From Sulfurimonas sp. (lineage in GTDB: Bacteria; Campylobacterota; Campylobacteria; Campylobacterales; Sulfurimonadaceae): a stretch of DNA of 6,488 bases. The notes beneath the pieces were generated by a model. It had not been told where the DNA came from and ran no database searches. It worked only from the letters and a program-made list of their open reading frames with translations. Within the stretch, counting starts at the first letter, position 1. Every line of letters starts with the position of its first letter. The position numbers and the translations under genes are program-made. Shown piece by piece: positions 1 through 5,134 of this stretch. The stretch covers positions 1 through 6,488 of the forward strand of contig JAFLJZ010000223.1 of the NCBI GenBank assembly GCA_022712775.1, in the 5' to 3' direction.

Positions 1-528
1 GCAGGTGCATGTACAGGTCTTGGAATTAACCCTAAAGATATTGGAAAAGTTACAGGGATTGTAAAAGCGTACTGTACTCGTGTTGGAAATGGACCATTTC
101 CAACCGAAGATTTAGGCGCAGATGGACAACGTCTTGGTGAGCAAGGAAATGAATTTGGAACAACAACAGGACGAGCAAGAAGATGTGGTTGGTTTGATGC
201 AATAGCAACACGTTATGCTTCTCGACTCAATGGTTGTGATGAATTAGCACTTATGAAACTTGATGTTCTTGATGGTTTTGATGAAGTGAAAGTATGTGTA
301 GCGTATGAATTAGATTCAAAAGAGATAGACTATATGCCTTCGAACTTAGATGGGGTAACACCGATTTATAAAACTTTTAAAGGTTGGGACAATTCGGTAG
401 GTGTACGTAAATTTGAAGACTTACCAGCAACTGCACAAGAATATGTTAAAATTATTGAAGAAATTTCAAAAACTAAGGTTGGAATCATTTCAACTTCACC
501 AGAGAGAGAAGACACGATAATACTATAG
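1..528 (+). CDS. purA: Adenylosuccinate synthetase, C-terminal part (5' end outside window)
   Basis: This enzyme joins IMP and aspartate using GTP to make adenylosuccinate, the first committed step from IMP to AMP, in the cytoplasm. The frame is open from base 1, so the gene starts before the window; 175 codons and a TAG stop are present. The family is usually about 415-430 residues, so roughly the first 240, including the GTP-binding N-terminus, are missing. Recognisable family segments in order are [11 protein letters not shown] (around fragment residues 28-38), the substrate-binding loop [13 protein letters not shown] (54-66), [13 protein letters not shown] (86-98) and the C-terminal KGWDNSVG region. 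An ATG at 253 is internal, because the conserved sequence continues upstream without a break. The next gene's ribosome site overlaps the stop, which suggests co-transcription with the flagellar genes. The identification is firm. Confidence 0.97.
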   Translation, partial: AGACTGLGINPKDIGKVTGIVKAYCTRVGNGPFPTEDLGADGQRLGEQGNEFGTTTGRARRCGWFDAIATRYASRLNGCDELALMKLDVLDGFDEVKVCVAYELDSKEIDYMPSNLDGVTPIYKTFKGWDNSVGVRKFEDLPATAQEYVKIIEEISKTKVGIISTSPEREDTIIL

Positions 529-532
529 AGGT
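527..532 (+). promoter_or_regulatory. Ribosome binding site of the FliJ-like gene, overlapping the purA stop
   Basis: The sequence AGAGGT lies across the purA TAG codon and 8 bases before the ATG at 541. It fixes the start of the FliJ-like gene and makes translational coupling with purA likely. Confidence 0.7.
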
Positions 533-540
533 AACTACCT

Positions 541-969
541 ATGAAGACGCGATATAGTTCACTTGTTACTTTAAAAAAAAGCACGATGCAAAAAAGTGAA
601 CAGGCTCTTCAAGGTGCAAATGCAGACTTAAATAGTGCTGCAATGGCACTTCAACTCTCTTATGATTCACTTAACACCATAGAAACTCCTCAAACTGGTT
701 CCATGTCAAGTATGTTAGCTTCAAGAAGCTTACTAGAATCACAAAGAGGACTAATCGAACATAACAAAGAGTGGAAAGTTTTTGCTACAAAACAAGTAGG
801 TTTTGCAAAAGAGAAACTAAAATCTGATATGATTGAGTTTGAAAAGTTTAAGTACTTAGAACTTGAAGAGATTAAAAAAATGATTAAAGCAGTAAAAATT
901 AAAGAAGCAAAAGATTTAGATGAGGTTGCATTAATGACACATACAAGAAAGAAAAAGCAAGAGGCTTAA
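541..969 (+). CDS. fliJ: FliJ-family flagellar type III export protein
   Basis: This is probably the flagellar export protein FliJ, the coiled-coil stalk that works with the FliI ATPase and the FlhA export gate at the base of the flagellum. It has 142 residues, close to the roughly 147 usual for FliJ. It is almost entirely helical, rich in Lys, Glu, Gln and Leu, and has no signal peptide or membrane segment. The N-terminus (MKTRYSSLVTLKKSTMQKSE) resembles FliJ-like proteins of Campylobacterota. Two long helices (about residues 10-50 and 70-135) are separated by a Thr/Ser/Met-rich linker near 48-62, as expected for a helical hairpin. Helicobacter pylori HP0256, also beside purA, is described as a FliJ homologue; I rely on memory for that. 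FliJ is poorly conserved, so the assignment rests on length, fold type and position. The stop is 3 bases before the next ATG. Confidence 0.72.
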   Translation: MKTRYSSLVTLKKSTMQKSEQALQGANADLNSAAMALQLSYDSLNTIETPQTGSMSSMLASRSLLESQRGLIEHNKEWKVFATKQVGFAKEKLKSDMIEFEKFKYLELEEIKKMIKAVKIKEAKDLDEVALMTHTRKKKQEA

Positions 970-972
970 TAT

Positions 973-1482
973 ATGAAAATACTGCTTATTACACTGTTTA
1001 CTATCTCATCTTTACTAGCGTTGCAAACAAGTGATAGACTTTTTGATTGTACAGAAATTTTTAAAGAAAGAAAAAGTGAACTTCTTGTTGAACTTGAACG
1101 AATAGACGAACAAAAACAAGCGCTTACAGCACTTAAACAAGCTACAGAAGAGTTGTTGAAGAAGAAAGAGAGTAGGTTAGCTCAAAAAGAAGAAGAGGTT
1201 AATGCAAAACTTTTAGAGATAACACAAAAAGAAACTTCTATGAAAAAAATGCTCCAAAGAAATGAGTCTGTATTAAAAGAAGTAAAAAGTACAAAAATGA
1301 GTAAAATTGCGCAAACATTTGCAAAGATGAAAGCGGGAGCTGCTTCAAATATTTTATCAAATATGGATGTACATGAAGCTGCCACGATTTTAACAGCACT
1401 TAAACCAAAAACTGTTGGACAAATTTTAACGAAAATGGACGCTAAAAAAGCTTCGGAACTAACACTTATTTTAGCTAAGTAA
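973..1482 (+). CDS. Secreted coiled-coil protein, MotE / MgtE_N-like
   Basis: This exported protein probably acts in the periplasm on the flagellar motor. Residues 1-16 form a short signal peptide (two-residue MK start, hydrophobic core, likely cut after SLLA at residue 16). A strongly charged coiled coil runs from about 28 to 108. The C-terminus (about 108-169) has repeated short helices with the pattern AA.IL..MD, as in the MgtE N-terminal domain and in MotE. The only cysteine is Cys26, at the start of the mature chain. MotE of Sinorhizobium is a chaperone for a periplasmic motility protein, and a Campylobacter protein at the matching position has been linked to stator function (from memory). 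A stator-chaperone role is therefore a reasonable inference, not shown here. It follows the FliJ-like gene by 3 bases, with an AGAGG ribosome site at 960-964 inside that gene. Confidence 0.75.
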   Translation: MKILLITLFTISSLLALQTSDRLFDCTEIFKERKSELLVELERIDEQKQALTALKQATEELLKKKESRLAQKEEEVNAKLLEITQKETSMKKMLQRNESVLKEVKSTKMSKIAQTFAKMKAGAASNILSNMDVHEAATILTALKPKTVGQILTKMDAKKASELTLILAK

Positions 1483-1513
1483 CTTTTAAGTTACTTTATC
1501 TCGCCAAAGGCGA
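1477..1513 (+). terminator. Tandem small hairpins after the MotE-like gene, possible terminator
   Basis: A 7-bp stem, AAGTAAC (1477-1483) with GTTACTT (1490-1496), overlaps the stop codon. It is followed at once by a second hairpin, TCGCC (1501-1505), loop AAA, GGCGA (1509-1513). The second is the only GC-rich stem in this area. No clean T-run follows either one on the plus strand, so termination may be weak. The site lies between converging genes, and the stems could act in both directions. Confidence 0.4.
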
Positions 1514-1543
1514 AGCTTTAGTGACTGAATATTATAGTAGAAC

Positions 1544-2140
1544 CTACTTTAAATCATAAAGCACTTTAGTTCTTGCGTCTACTCTTACTTCCATAGTTCT
1601 GTTTAACATATAACCATCAATATTTGCACCTCTAAAATCGATGGATACAAACATGTGGGGTCTTTTATCTGTAAAGTTCATTGTATGTGTAGTCTTTAAA
1701 TGTTCATAAGATTTTGCTTGTTTTAAATGCTTTTGTATGATTCTTTCTAAGGGTAAATAGCTAGCATTCCAACGACTGAAATCTTTCACTAACCATGCGT
1801 GATTAAAATAAATCATTGTTTTGCCTTTGTCGTAGTCATTTTTACATGTTTGGAGTGTTGTGTTAAAACTTGCAGTTTCATCTGTATTATAGATGGAGTA
1901 ACCAATGCAGTCGTACATAGTGTTCTTGTATGTTTCAATCATTTTATTATCTTGAGCAAAAGAGTAAGCAATTCCTTGGAGTTCTTTGCCTAAAGTTTGC
2001 ATCTCTTTATTTGTTTTGCTTGTGTATTCTTTGTATAAATTATTACTGTATGTTTTAGGTAAGTTTACAACAACAATGAAAAATATTACGAAGGCTATTA
2101 TGCTATAGAGTATTTTGTTTTCACGAATAATTTTTATCAT
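1544..2140 (-). CDS. Hypothetical single-pass membrane protein with periplasmic domain
   Basis: I do not recognise this 198-residue protein. It has one N-terminal hydrophobic helix (about residues 10-26) after a short Lys/Arg-containing tail, so it should sit in the inner membrane with about 170 residues outside. The first outer stretch (about 30-70) looks helical. The rest has aromatic and charged residues typical of a mixed alpha/beta fold, ending in strand-like segments (HMFVSIDFRGANIDGY and TMEVRVDARTKVLYDL). Two cysteines, Cys78 and Cys99, could form a disulfide. The layout resembles the sensor half of a Cache-type or chemoreceptor protein without a signalling domain, but that is a guess. 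The ATG (2138-2140) has GGA about 8 bases upstream. It is transcribed against its neighbours and converges with the MotE-like gene 61 bases away, so it looks like an insertion into a conserved gene order. Confidence 0.75.
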   Translation of the reverse strand: MIKIIRENKILYSIIAFVIFFIVVVNLPKTYSNNLYKEYTSKTNKEMQTLGKELQGIAYSFAQDNKMIETYKNTMYDCIGYSIYNTDETASFNTTLQTCKNDYDKGKTMIYFNHAWLVKDFSRWNASYLPLERIIQKHLKQAKSYEHLKTTHTMNFTDKRPHMFVSIDFRGANIDGYMLNRTMEVRVDARTKVLYDLK

Positions 2141-2171
2141 AGTATAGTTCCATTTATCGATAGTTGTTGGA

Positions 2172-2177
2172 ATAATA
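2172..2177 (-). promoter_or_regulatory. Possible -10 element for the minus-strand membrane-protein gene
   Basis: On the minus strand TATTAT lies about 31 bases before the ATG, in a very AT-rich stretch. No -35 element is evident, which is normal for vegetative promoters in Campylobacterota. This is the best candidate by position only. Confidence 0.3.
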
Positions 2178-2244
2178 TCATAAAAATCTTAAGTAAAATA
2201 TCTGAGTATTTTTTCGCCTAAACATATCTTTACCTAACTTAGTG

Positions 2245-2250
2245 TAGAAT
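2245..2250 (+). promoter_or_regulatory. Possible -10 element facing the DUF507-carA operon
   Basis: The sequence TAGAAT, preceded by GTG, matches a sigma-70 type -10 box and points towards the DUF507 gene. No good -35 box is seen. The predicted transcript would begin around 2257, a few bases before the left end of the inverted-repeat element. The whole element would then be in the 5' leader of the operon. The intervening 412-bp gap (2141-2552) has no protein gene. Confidence 0.4.
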
Positions 2251-2256
2251 GTCTAA

Positions 2257-2261
2257 ATAAA
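2257..2261 (+). repeat. Left copy of 5-bp direct repeat ATAAA flanking the element
   Basis: ATAAA directly precedes the left inverted repeat, and an identical ATAAA follows the right one at 2529-2533. This is what a 5-bp target-site duplication would look like. The flanks are AT-rich, so a chance match is possible. Confidence 0.5.
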
Positions 2262-2287
2262 TTGAAACCTCTGAACAATTACCATAT
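2262..2287 (+). repeat. Left terminal inverted repeat (26 bp)
   Basis: This repeat begins TTGAAACCTCTG and ends with ACCATAT. It is the exact reverse complement of 2503-2528. A perfect match of this length over a 215-base gap is far beyond chance even in AT-rich DNA. Confidence 0.95.
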
Positions 2288-2292
2288 ACTCA

Positions 2293-2392
2293 GAGACTTT
2301 TTAAAAGGTAAGATTGTTTTAGTTTTTTTTGCAGACCTAATTAGTTAAGTCAAATAAGAAAAATGAAGCAAGATTGCCTTTTAAAAAGCCTC
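2293..2392. repeat. Second arm: long imperfect hairpin
   Basis: The outer stem is GAG, one mismatch, then CTTTTTAAAAGG (2297-2308) paired with CCTTTTAAAAAG (2377-2388). Pairing stays in register around the same centre (2342.5) along most of the arm. A T-rich side (2314-2329) pairs with an A/G-rich side (2356-2371), followed by GAC (2334-2336) with GTC (2349-2351) and TAA (2338-2340) with TTA (2345-2347) at the tip. Four of the pairs are T-G, which RNA would tolerate. Confidence 0.8.
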
Positions 2393-2399
2393 CCATAGG

Positions 2400-2497
2400 G
2401 CTAAACAAGAGACAAACTCTTTCTTCGTTAAAAACACTTGAAGCTACTAGTAGCTCCTGCGTATTTTTGCCTTGAAATAGCTTATCTCTTGTTTAGC
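2400..2497. repeat. Third arm: long imperfect palindrome centred on ACTAGT
   Basis: CTAAACAAGAGA (2401-2412) pairs with TCTCTTGTTTAG (2485-2496). In the same register, TTTC (2420-2423) pairs with GAAA (2474-2477) and AAAA (2430-2433) with TTTT (2464-2467). At the exact centre (2448.5) lies the 14-bp perfect palindrome AGCTACTAGTAGCT (2442-2455). The shared centre shows that this is one hairpin rather than unrelated short repeats. Confidence 0.8.
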
Positions 2498-2502
2498 TGA
2501 GC

Positions 2503-2528
2503 ATATGGTAATTGTTCAGAGGTTTCAA
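2503..2528 (-). repeat. Right terminal inverted repeat (26 bp)
   Basis: This is the exact reverse complement of 2262-2287, ending CAGAGGTTTCAA on the plus strand. Its outer edge is 24 bases before the ATG of the DUF507 gene. Confidence 0.95.
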
Positions 2529-2533
2529 ATAAA
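2529..2533 (+). repeat. Right copy of 5-bp direct repeat ATAAA flanking the element
   Basis: This is identical to 2257-2261 and directly abuts the right inverted repeat. It is the matching half of a possible 5-bp target-site duplication. Confidence 0.5.
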
Positions 2534-2552
2534 ATAAGCAGGCCTATATATT

Positions 2553-3104
2553 ATGAAAATATCACTTAAATCTATTCCCCATATTGCTAGTAAGATTTCT
2601 ATCGACTTAAATAAAAGTGGTGTTGTAACAATGACTAAAGGTTTAGAGCCTGTCGCTCTTGAAGCAGAAAAAATATTAACTACTAATGTTCATCAAGAGA
2701 TACTTTTAGAAGATAAAGCTGATGAAATTTGTGAAGAGAATGAAGAAGAGATAGAGTTTATGCTCGCGGATGAGAGACAACTGTTTTTCATGATTAAAAA
2801 GAAACTAGCTCCTGAGTTTGGTGTTATTTTAAACTATGAAGAAAGATTTTCTGATATGTCTCATAAGATTCTCGATGAGCTTTATGAAGAAGATTTAATC
2901 CATTTCGATGTAACAGAAAATAGAATTAAAAATATTATTTATAACTCTATAACTGGTTTTATTGCTGATGCTTCAGAGTTAGATGATGCTGTCATGGAAA
3001 AAATTCGTTCATACAAAAAACGTTATATCCCAGGAACAGATGAGTTTGACATTCTTTATGAAAAAATCTATAGAGAAGAGTTAGTGAAAAGAGGTATGGA
3101 TTAG
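2553..3104 (+). CDS. DUF507 family protein, tandem-duplicated
   Basis: This 183-residue cytoplasmic protein has no known function. It has no signal peptide or membrane segment and is rich in Glu, Lys and Ile. Its C-terminal half (about 101-181) has the DUF507 hallmarks: a helix with KILDELYEEDLI, then an ending IPGTDEFDILYEKIYREELVKRG in which the family usually reads P.GS.EWDVLYRKYYEEE.KKRG (written from memory). The N-terminal half (about 8-90) appears to be a diverged copy: ASKISIDLNKSGVV aligns with SHKILDELYEEDLI, and DERQLFFMIKKKLAPEFG with DEFDILYEKIYREELVKRG. Single-domain members are about 90 residues, so this is a two-domain form. The ATG has a modest ribosome site, AGCAGG, at 2537-2542. 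Its stop overlaps the carA start, so the two are an operon; in C. jejuni a homologue also precedes carA, as I recall. Confidence 0.88.
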   Translation: MKISLKSIPHIASKISIDLNKSGVVTMTKGLEPVALEAEKILTTNVHQEILLEDKADEICEENEEEIEFMLADERQLFFMIKKKLAPEFGVILNYEERFSDMSHKILDELYEEDLIHFDVTENRIKNIIYNSITGFIADASELDDAVMEKIRSYKKRYIPGTDEFDILYEKIYREELVKRGMD

Positions 3105-4255
3105 TGAGCATAGCTCTAAAAGATGCTTGGATATATTTAGAAAATGGAACTTTACTAAGTGCAAAAAGTTTTGGTGGGGGTGATACAAGTGTAGGTGAGA
3201 TAGTTTTTAATACTTCACTTAGTGGATACCAAGAGATTATGTCTGATCCATCGTATGCAGGCCAGTTTGTTACATTCACAATGCCTGAAATTGGTAATGT
3301 TGGTGTAAATGCTCAAGACATGGAAAGTAAATCTGCTCACGCTAAGGGTATGATAGTCAGAAAATATCAAGCTCGTTTCTCAAACTTTAGAGCAGAGCAG
3401 TCTTTAGATTCATTTTTAGTACAACACAATGTTATGGGAATCTGCGATATAGATACACGTTTCTTAACAAAAATGGTACGAGATGAAGGTGCTATGATGA
3501 TGGTGGCTTCAACAAAAATAAGTGATAAAGAAGAATTAAAAAAGATACTTGAATCACACCCAAGAATCGAGGATGTAAATTATATAGAGCAGGTAAGTAC
3601 AAAAACTGCTTATGCACATGAAAGTGCTACATATAATTCTAAAGGTTCATTTGAGTATAACAATGCACCTACCCCAGAAGCTAAAATAGCTGTTATTGAT
3701 TTTGGTGTGAAAAGAAATATTTTAAATGAAATTGTAAATGCAAAAATTGCTGTAGAAGTTATTCCAAATGATTTTAAAGCAGAAACACTGATAGCACAAT
3801 ACAAATCTCTAGATATTGATGGAGTATTTCTTTCAAACGGCCCAGGTGATCCACTTGTGCTTAAAAAAGAACAAGAGCAGATTAAAAAACTCATAGCAGC
3901 TAAGATACCAATGTTTGGAATTTGTCTTGGTCATCAACTTCTTTCTATTTCTCACGGGTACGATACATATAAGCTAAAGTTTGGTCATCATGGTGGGAAT
4001 CATCCTGTTAAAAATGAGAAGTCTGGTTTAGTGGAAATTACTGCGCAGAATCATAACTACAATGTTCCTGATAATATCGTAGAGATTGCAGAAGTGACAC
4101 ATACAAATCTTTTTGATAACACTATTGAAGGATTAAAGTATAACAACGAACCAATCTTTTCGGTACAACATCACCCTGAAGCTAGTCCTGGCCCTAAAGA
4201 GAGTGCTTATATATTTGGTGAATTTTTAACTCTTATAAAAACAGCTAGAGCTTAA
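3104..4255 (+). CDS. carA: Carbamoyl-phosphate synthase small subunit (glutamine amidotransferase)
   Basis: This subunit releases ammonia from glutamine and channels it to the large subunit CarB. CarB makes carbamoyl phosphate for pyrimidine and arginine synthesis in the cytoplasm. The 383 residues match the family's normal length. The N-terminal CPSase domain spans about 4-135 (motifs GEIVFNTSLSGYQEI and ICDIDTRFLTK). A class I glutamine amidotransferase domain spans about 194-380. The catalytic triad is visible: Cys274 in FGICLGHQLL, His357 and Glu359 in QHHPEASPGP. The oxyanion-region motif SNGPGDP (244-250) and KFGHHGGNHPV (292-302) are intact. The start is GTG, sharing one base with the upstream TAG stop (TAGTG), with AGAGG about 9 bases before it, so translation is probably coupled to the DUF507 gene. 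carB is not in the window. No arginine or pyrimidine control site is evident. Confidence 0.98.
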   Translation: MSIALKDAWIYLENGTLLSAKSFGGGDTSVGEIVFNTSLSGYQEIMSDPSYAGQFVTFTMPEIGNVGVNAQDMESKSAHAKGMIVRKYQARFSNFRAEQSLDSFLVQHNVMGICDIDTRFLTKMVRDEGAMMMVASTKISDKEELKKILESHPRIEDVNYIEQVSTKTAYAHESATYNSKGSFEYNNAPTPEAKIAVIDFGVKRNILNEIVNAKIAVEVIPNDFKAETLIAQYKSLDIDGVFLSNGPGDPLVLKKEQEQIKKLIAAKIPMFGICLGHQLLSISHGYDTYKLKFGHHGGNHPVKNEKSGLVEITAQNHNYNVPDNIVEIAEVTHTNLFDNTIEGLKYNNEPIFSVQHHPEASPGPKESAYIFGEFLTLIKTARA

Positions 4256-4277
4256 CACTCTGCTAACACTTTAAAAG

Positions 4278-4286
4278 TATTATTAT
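4278..4286 (+). promoter_or_regulatory. Possible -10 element immediately upstream of the DsbD_2-like gene
   Basis: Overlapping TATTAT hexamers at 4278-4283 and 4281-4286 lie just before the ATG at 4290. No Shine-Dalgarno sequence is present between carA and that ATG. If either hexamer is a real -10 box the message would start at or about the start codon and be leaderless. Read-through from carA is the alternative. Confidence 0.3.
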
Positions 4287-4289
4287 ACA

Positions 4290-5039
4290 ATGGAAAATAT
4301 TGAATTAGTAGCTATTATAAGTTTTGCTCTTTTAGGCTCTATTGGTCACTGTATAGGAATGTGCGGTGGTTTTATACTTACATATACAACTGCAAAAATA
4401 AAACCAGAACAAACAAAGTTTTCTCAAGGTCTTTACCATTTTCTTTATAATATGGGGAGAGTAACTACATATACAATTTTTGGTGGATTATTTGGATATT
4501 TTGGTTCTTTATGGGATATAACACCCTTAACTAGAGCTATTCTTTTTGGTATTGCAGGTCTCTTAATGATTGTTATGGGATTATCATTTGCTGGTAAGCT
4601 AAAATTTCTTTCAAAAATAGAATATCAAATCAGTAAATACAATTGGTTTAAAAAAGTATTTACTTCACAGTTGAACGATGTTAGTTTAAAGAGCTTTTTT
4701 ATTTTAGGTCTCTTAAATGGACTTATCCCCTGCGGACTTGTTTATACTATGCTAGTAACCGCTACAACTACAGAATCTGTTTTACTTGGTGCAATGGTTA
4801 TGTTTATATTTGGTATATTTACTATCCCTTCATTATTTAGTTTTGCTTTTATTGTGGGATTATTTTCTCAAAATAGATTTCGTCAAACTATGGTTCAGTT
4901 AGCTTCAATTGTTATTATTCTCTATGGGGGATGGACTCTAATGAAGGCTTATAATCAGTATGATTATTGGAAAAGTACTTCGTTAAATGAGAAATCTTTA
5001 AATCAAGAAACAAAAGCTTGCTGCTCTGTGGGTAAATAA
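4290..5039 (+). CDS. Six-helix membrane protein, UreH/DsbD_2 (sulfite exporter TauE-like) family
   Basis: This 249-residue inner-membrane protein has about six hydrophobic helices (near 5-30, 53-73, 82-102, 134-158, 166-190 and 198-220). It carries the family signature GSIGHCIGMCGG (Cys21, Cys25) in the first helix and NGLIPCGLVY (Cys148) in the fourth, the mirrored layout of the DsbD_2/UreH-type transmembrane domain. These proteins are often annotated as sulfite exporter TauE/SafE. Several are linked to copper or cytochrome-oxidase maturation, and the SCO gene downstream supports that reading here. The substrate cannot be told from sequence. The hydrophilic tail after about 222 ends in an extra cysteine pair, CC at 244-245, a possible metal-binding site. 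A stop at 4272-4274 closes the frame upstream, so ATG 4290 is the earliest ATG start, although no ribosome site is visible. Confidence 0.85.
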   Translation: MENIELVAIISFALLGSIGHCIGMCGGFILTYTTAKIKPEQTKFSQGLYHFLYNMGRVTTYTIFGGLFGYFGSLWDITPLTRAILFGIAGLLMIVMGLSFAGKLKFLSKIEYQISKYNWFKKVFTSQLNDVSLKSFFILGLLNGLIPCGLVYTMLVTATTTESVLLGAMVMFIFGIFTIPSLFSFAFIVGLFSQNRFRQTMVQLASIVIILYGGWTLMKAYNQYDYWKSTSLNEKSLNQETKACCSVGK

Positions 5040-5061
5040 ATTCTTTAGAAACATAGGAATA

Positions 5062-5082
5062 AGTTTTTAAAATTTAAGAACT
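5062..5082 (+). terminator. AT-rich hairpin after the DsbD_2-like gene, weak terminator candidate
   Basis: AGTTTTTAA (5062-5070) pairs with TTAAGAACT (5074-5082) over 9 positions, including one T-G, with a 3-base loop. It lies 23 bases after the stop. The stem is AT-rich and no T-run follows, so it may only be a weak stop or a message-stabilising hairpin. Confidence 0.3.
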
Positions 5083-5100
5083 CTCAAATAGATTATTTGG

Positions 5101-5106
5101 TATTAT
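5101..5106 (+). promoter_or_regulatory. Possible -10 element for the CopD-like gene
   Basis: TATTAT lies 28 bases before the ATG at 5135, in AT-rich DNA without a clear -35 box. It is the best placed candidate for transcribing the two membrane-protein genes at 5135 and 5663. Confidence 0.33.
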
Positions 5107-5123
5107 CACATTTATTAATACTT

Positions 5124-5129
5124 AGGGGA
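5124..5129 (+). promoter_or_regulatory. Strong ribosome binding site deciding the 5135 start
   Basis: AGGGGA lies 5 bases before the ATG at 5135. This favours that start over the in-frame ATG at 5159, which has no such site. Confidence 0.75.
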
Positions 5130-5134
5130 AATCA

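Larger units (their letters stand above)
2262..2528. mobile_element. MITE-like element with 26-bp perfect terminal inverted repeats, or structured RNA
   Basis: This 267-bp non-coding element is bounded by perfect 26-bp inverted repeats (2262-2287 and 2503-2528). After one mismatch the pairing continues for 5 more pairs (2289-2293 with 2497-2501). The interior consists of two long imperfect hairpins, 2293-2392 and 2400-2497, so either strand can fold into a three-armed structure. A short CCC/GGG pairing (2392-2394 with 2398-2400) lies at the junction. There is no open frame long enough for a transposase. The flanking ATAAA copies suggest transposition, which would make this a miniature element moved by a transposase encoded elsewhere. 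I do not recognise the ends (TTGAAACCTCTG) as a particular insertion-sequence family. The alternative is a conserved structured RNA: several T-G pairings in the arms would be stable in RNA. It sits 24 bases before the DUF507 start codon. Confidence 0.7.

Noticed and set aside
54..198. Arg/Cys variation in the purA substrate-binding loop ([10 protein letters not shown])
   Set aside because: A cysteine in this loop is common in purA of this group as I recall, so it is not treated as unusual.
253..528. A separate small gene starting at ATG 253
   Set aside because: The same frame is open from base 1 and encodes unbroken adenylosuccinate synthetase sequence, so the ATG is internal to purA.
366..584. 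A 72-codon open frame on the minus strand
   Set aside because: It lies antisense to the end of purA and the start of the FliJ-like gene and has no recognisable protein features; it is a by-product of the real frames.
1182..1385. A 67-codon open frame on the minus strand
   Set aside because: It is fully antisense to the MotE-like coiled coil. Its hydrophobic look comes from reading Lys/Glu-rich codons backwards.
1536..1548. Short AGTAG/CTACT hairpin at the end of the minus-strand gene
   Set aside because: A 5-bp AT-rich stem without a T-run on the minus strand is too weak to call a terminator.
1799..1993. A 64-codon plus-strand open frame
   Set aside because: It is antisense to the minus-strand membrane-protein gene, which has a better start, ribosome site and protein character.
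2262..2528. A transposase remnant inside the inverted-repeat element
   Set aside because: Partial translation of the interior by eye, mainly on the minus strand, gave frames broken by stops and no recognisable DDE or other transposase motif.
2262..2528. A known housekeeping RNA such as tmRNA, RNase P RNA, SRP RNA or 6S RNA
   Set aside because: The length and three-armed shape do not match 6S or SRP RNA. I see no tRNA-like ends with a tag frame for tmRNA and no recognisable RNase P core. A covariance-model search would settle this.
2992..3279. A 95-codon minus-strand open frame
   Set aside because: It is antisense to the DUF507-carA junction, where both plus-strand genes are clearly real.
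3610..3894. A 94-codon minus-strand open frame
   Set aside because: It is antisense to the carA glutaminase region, which matches its family well.
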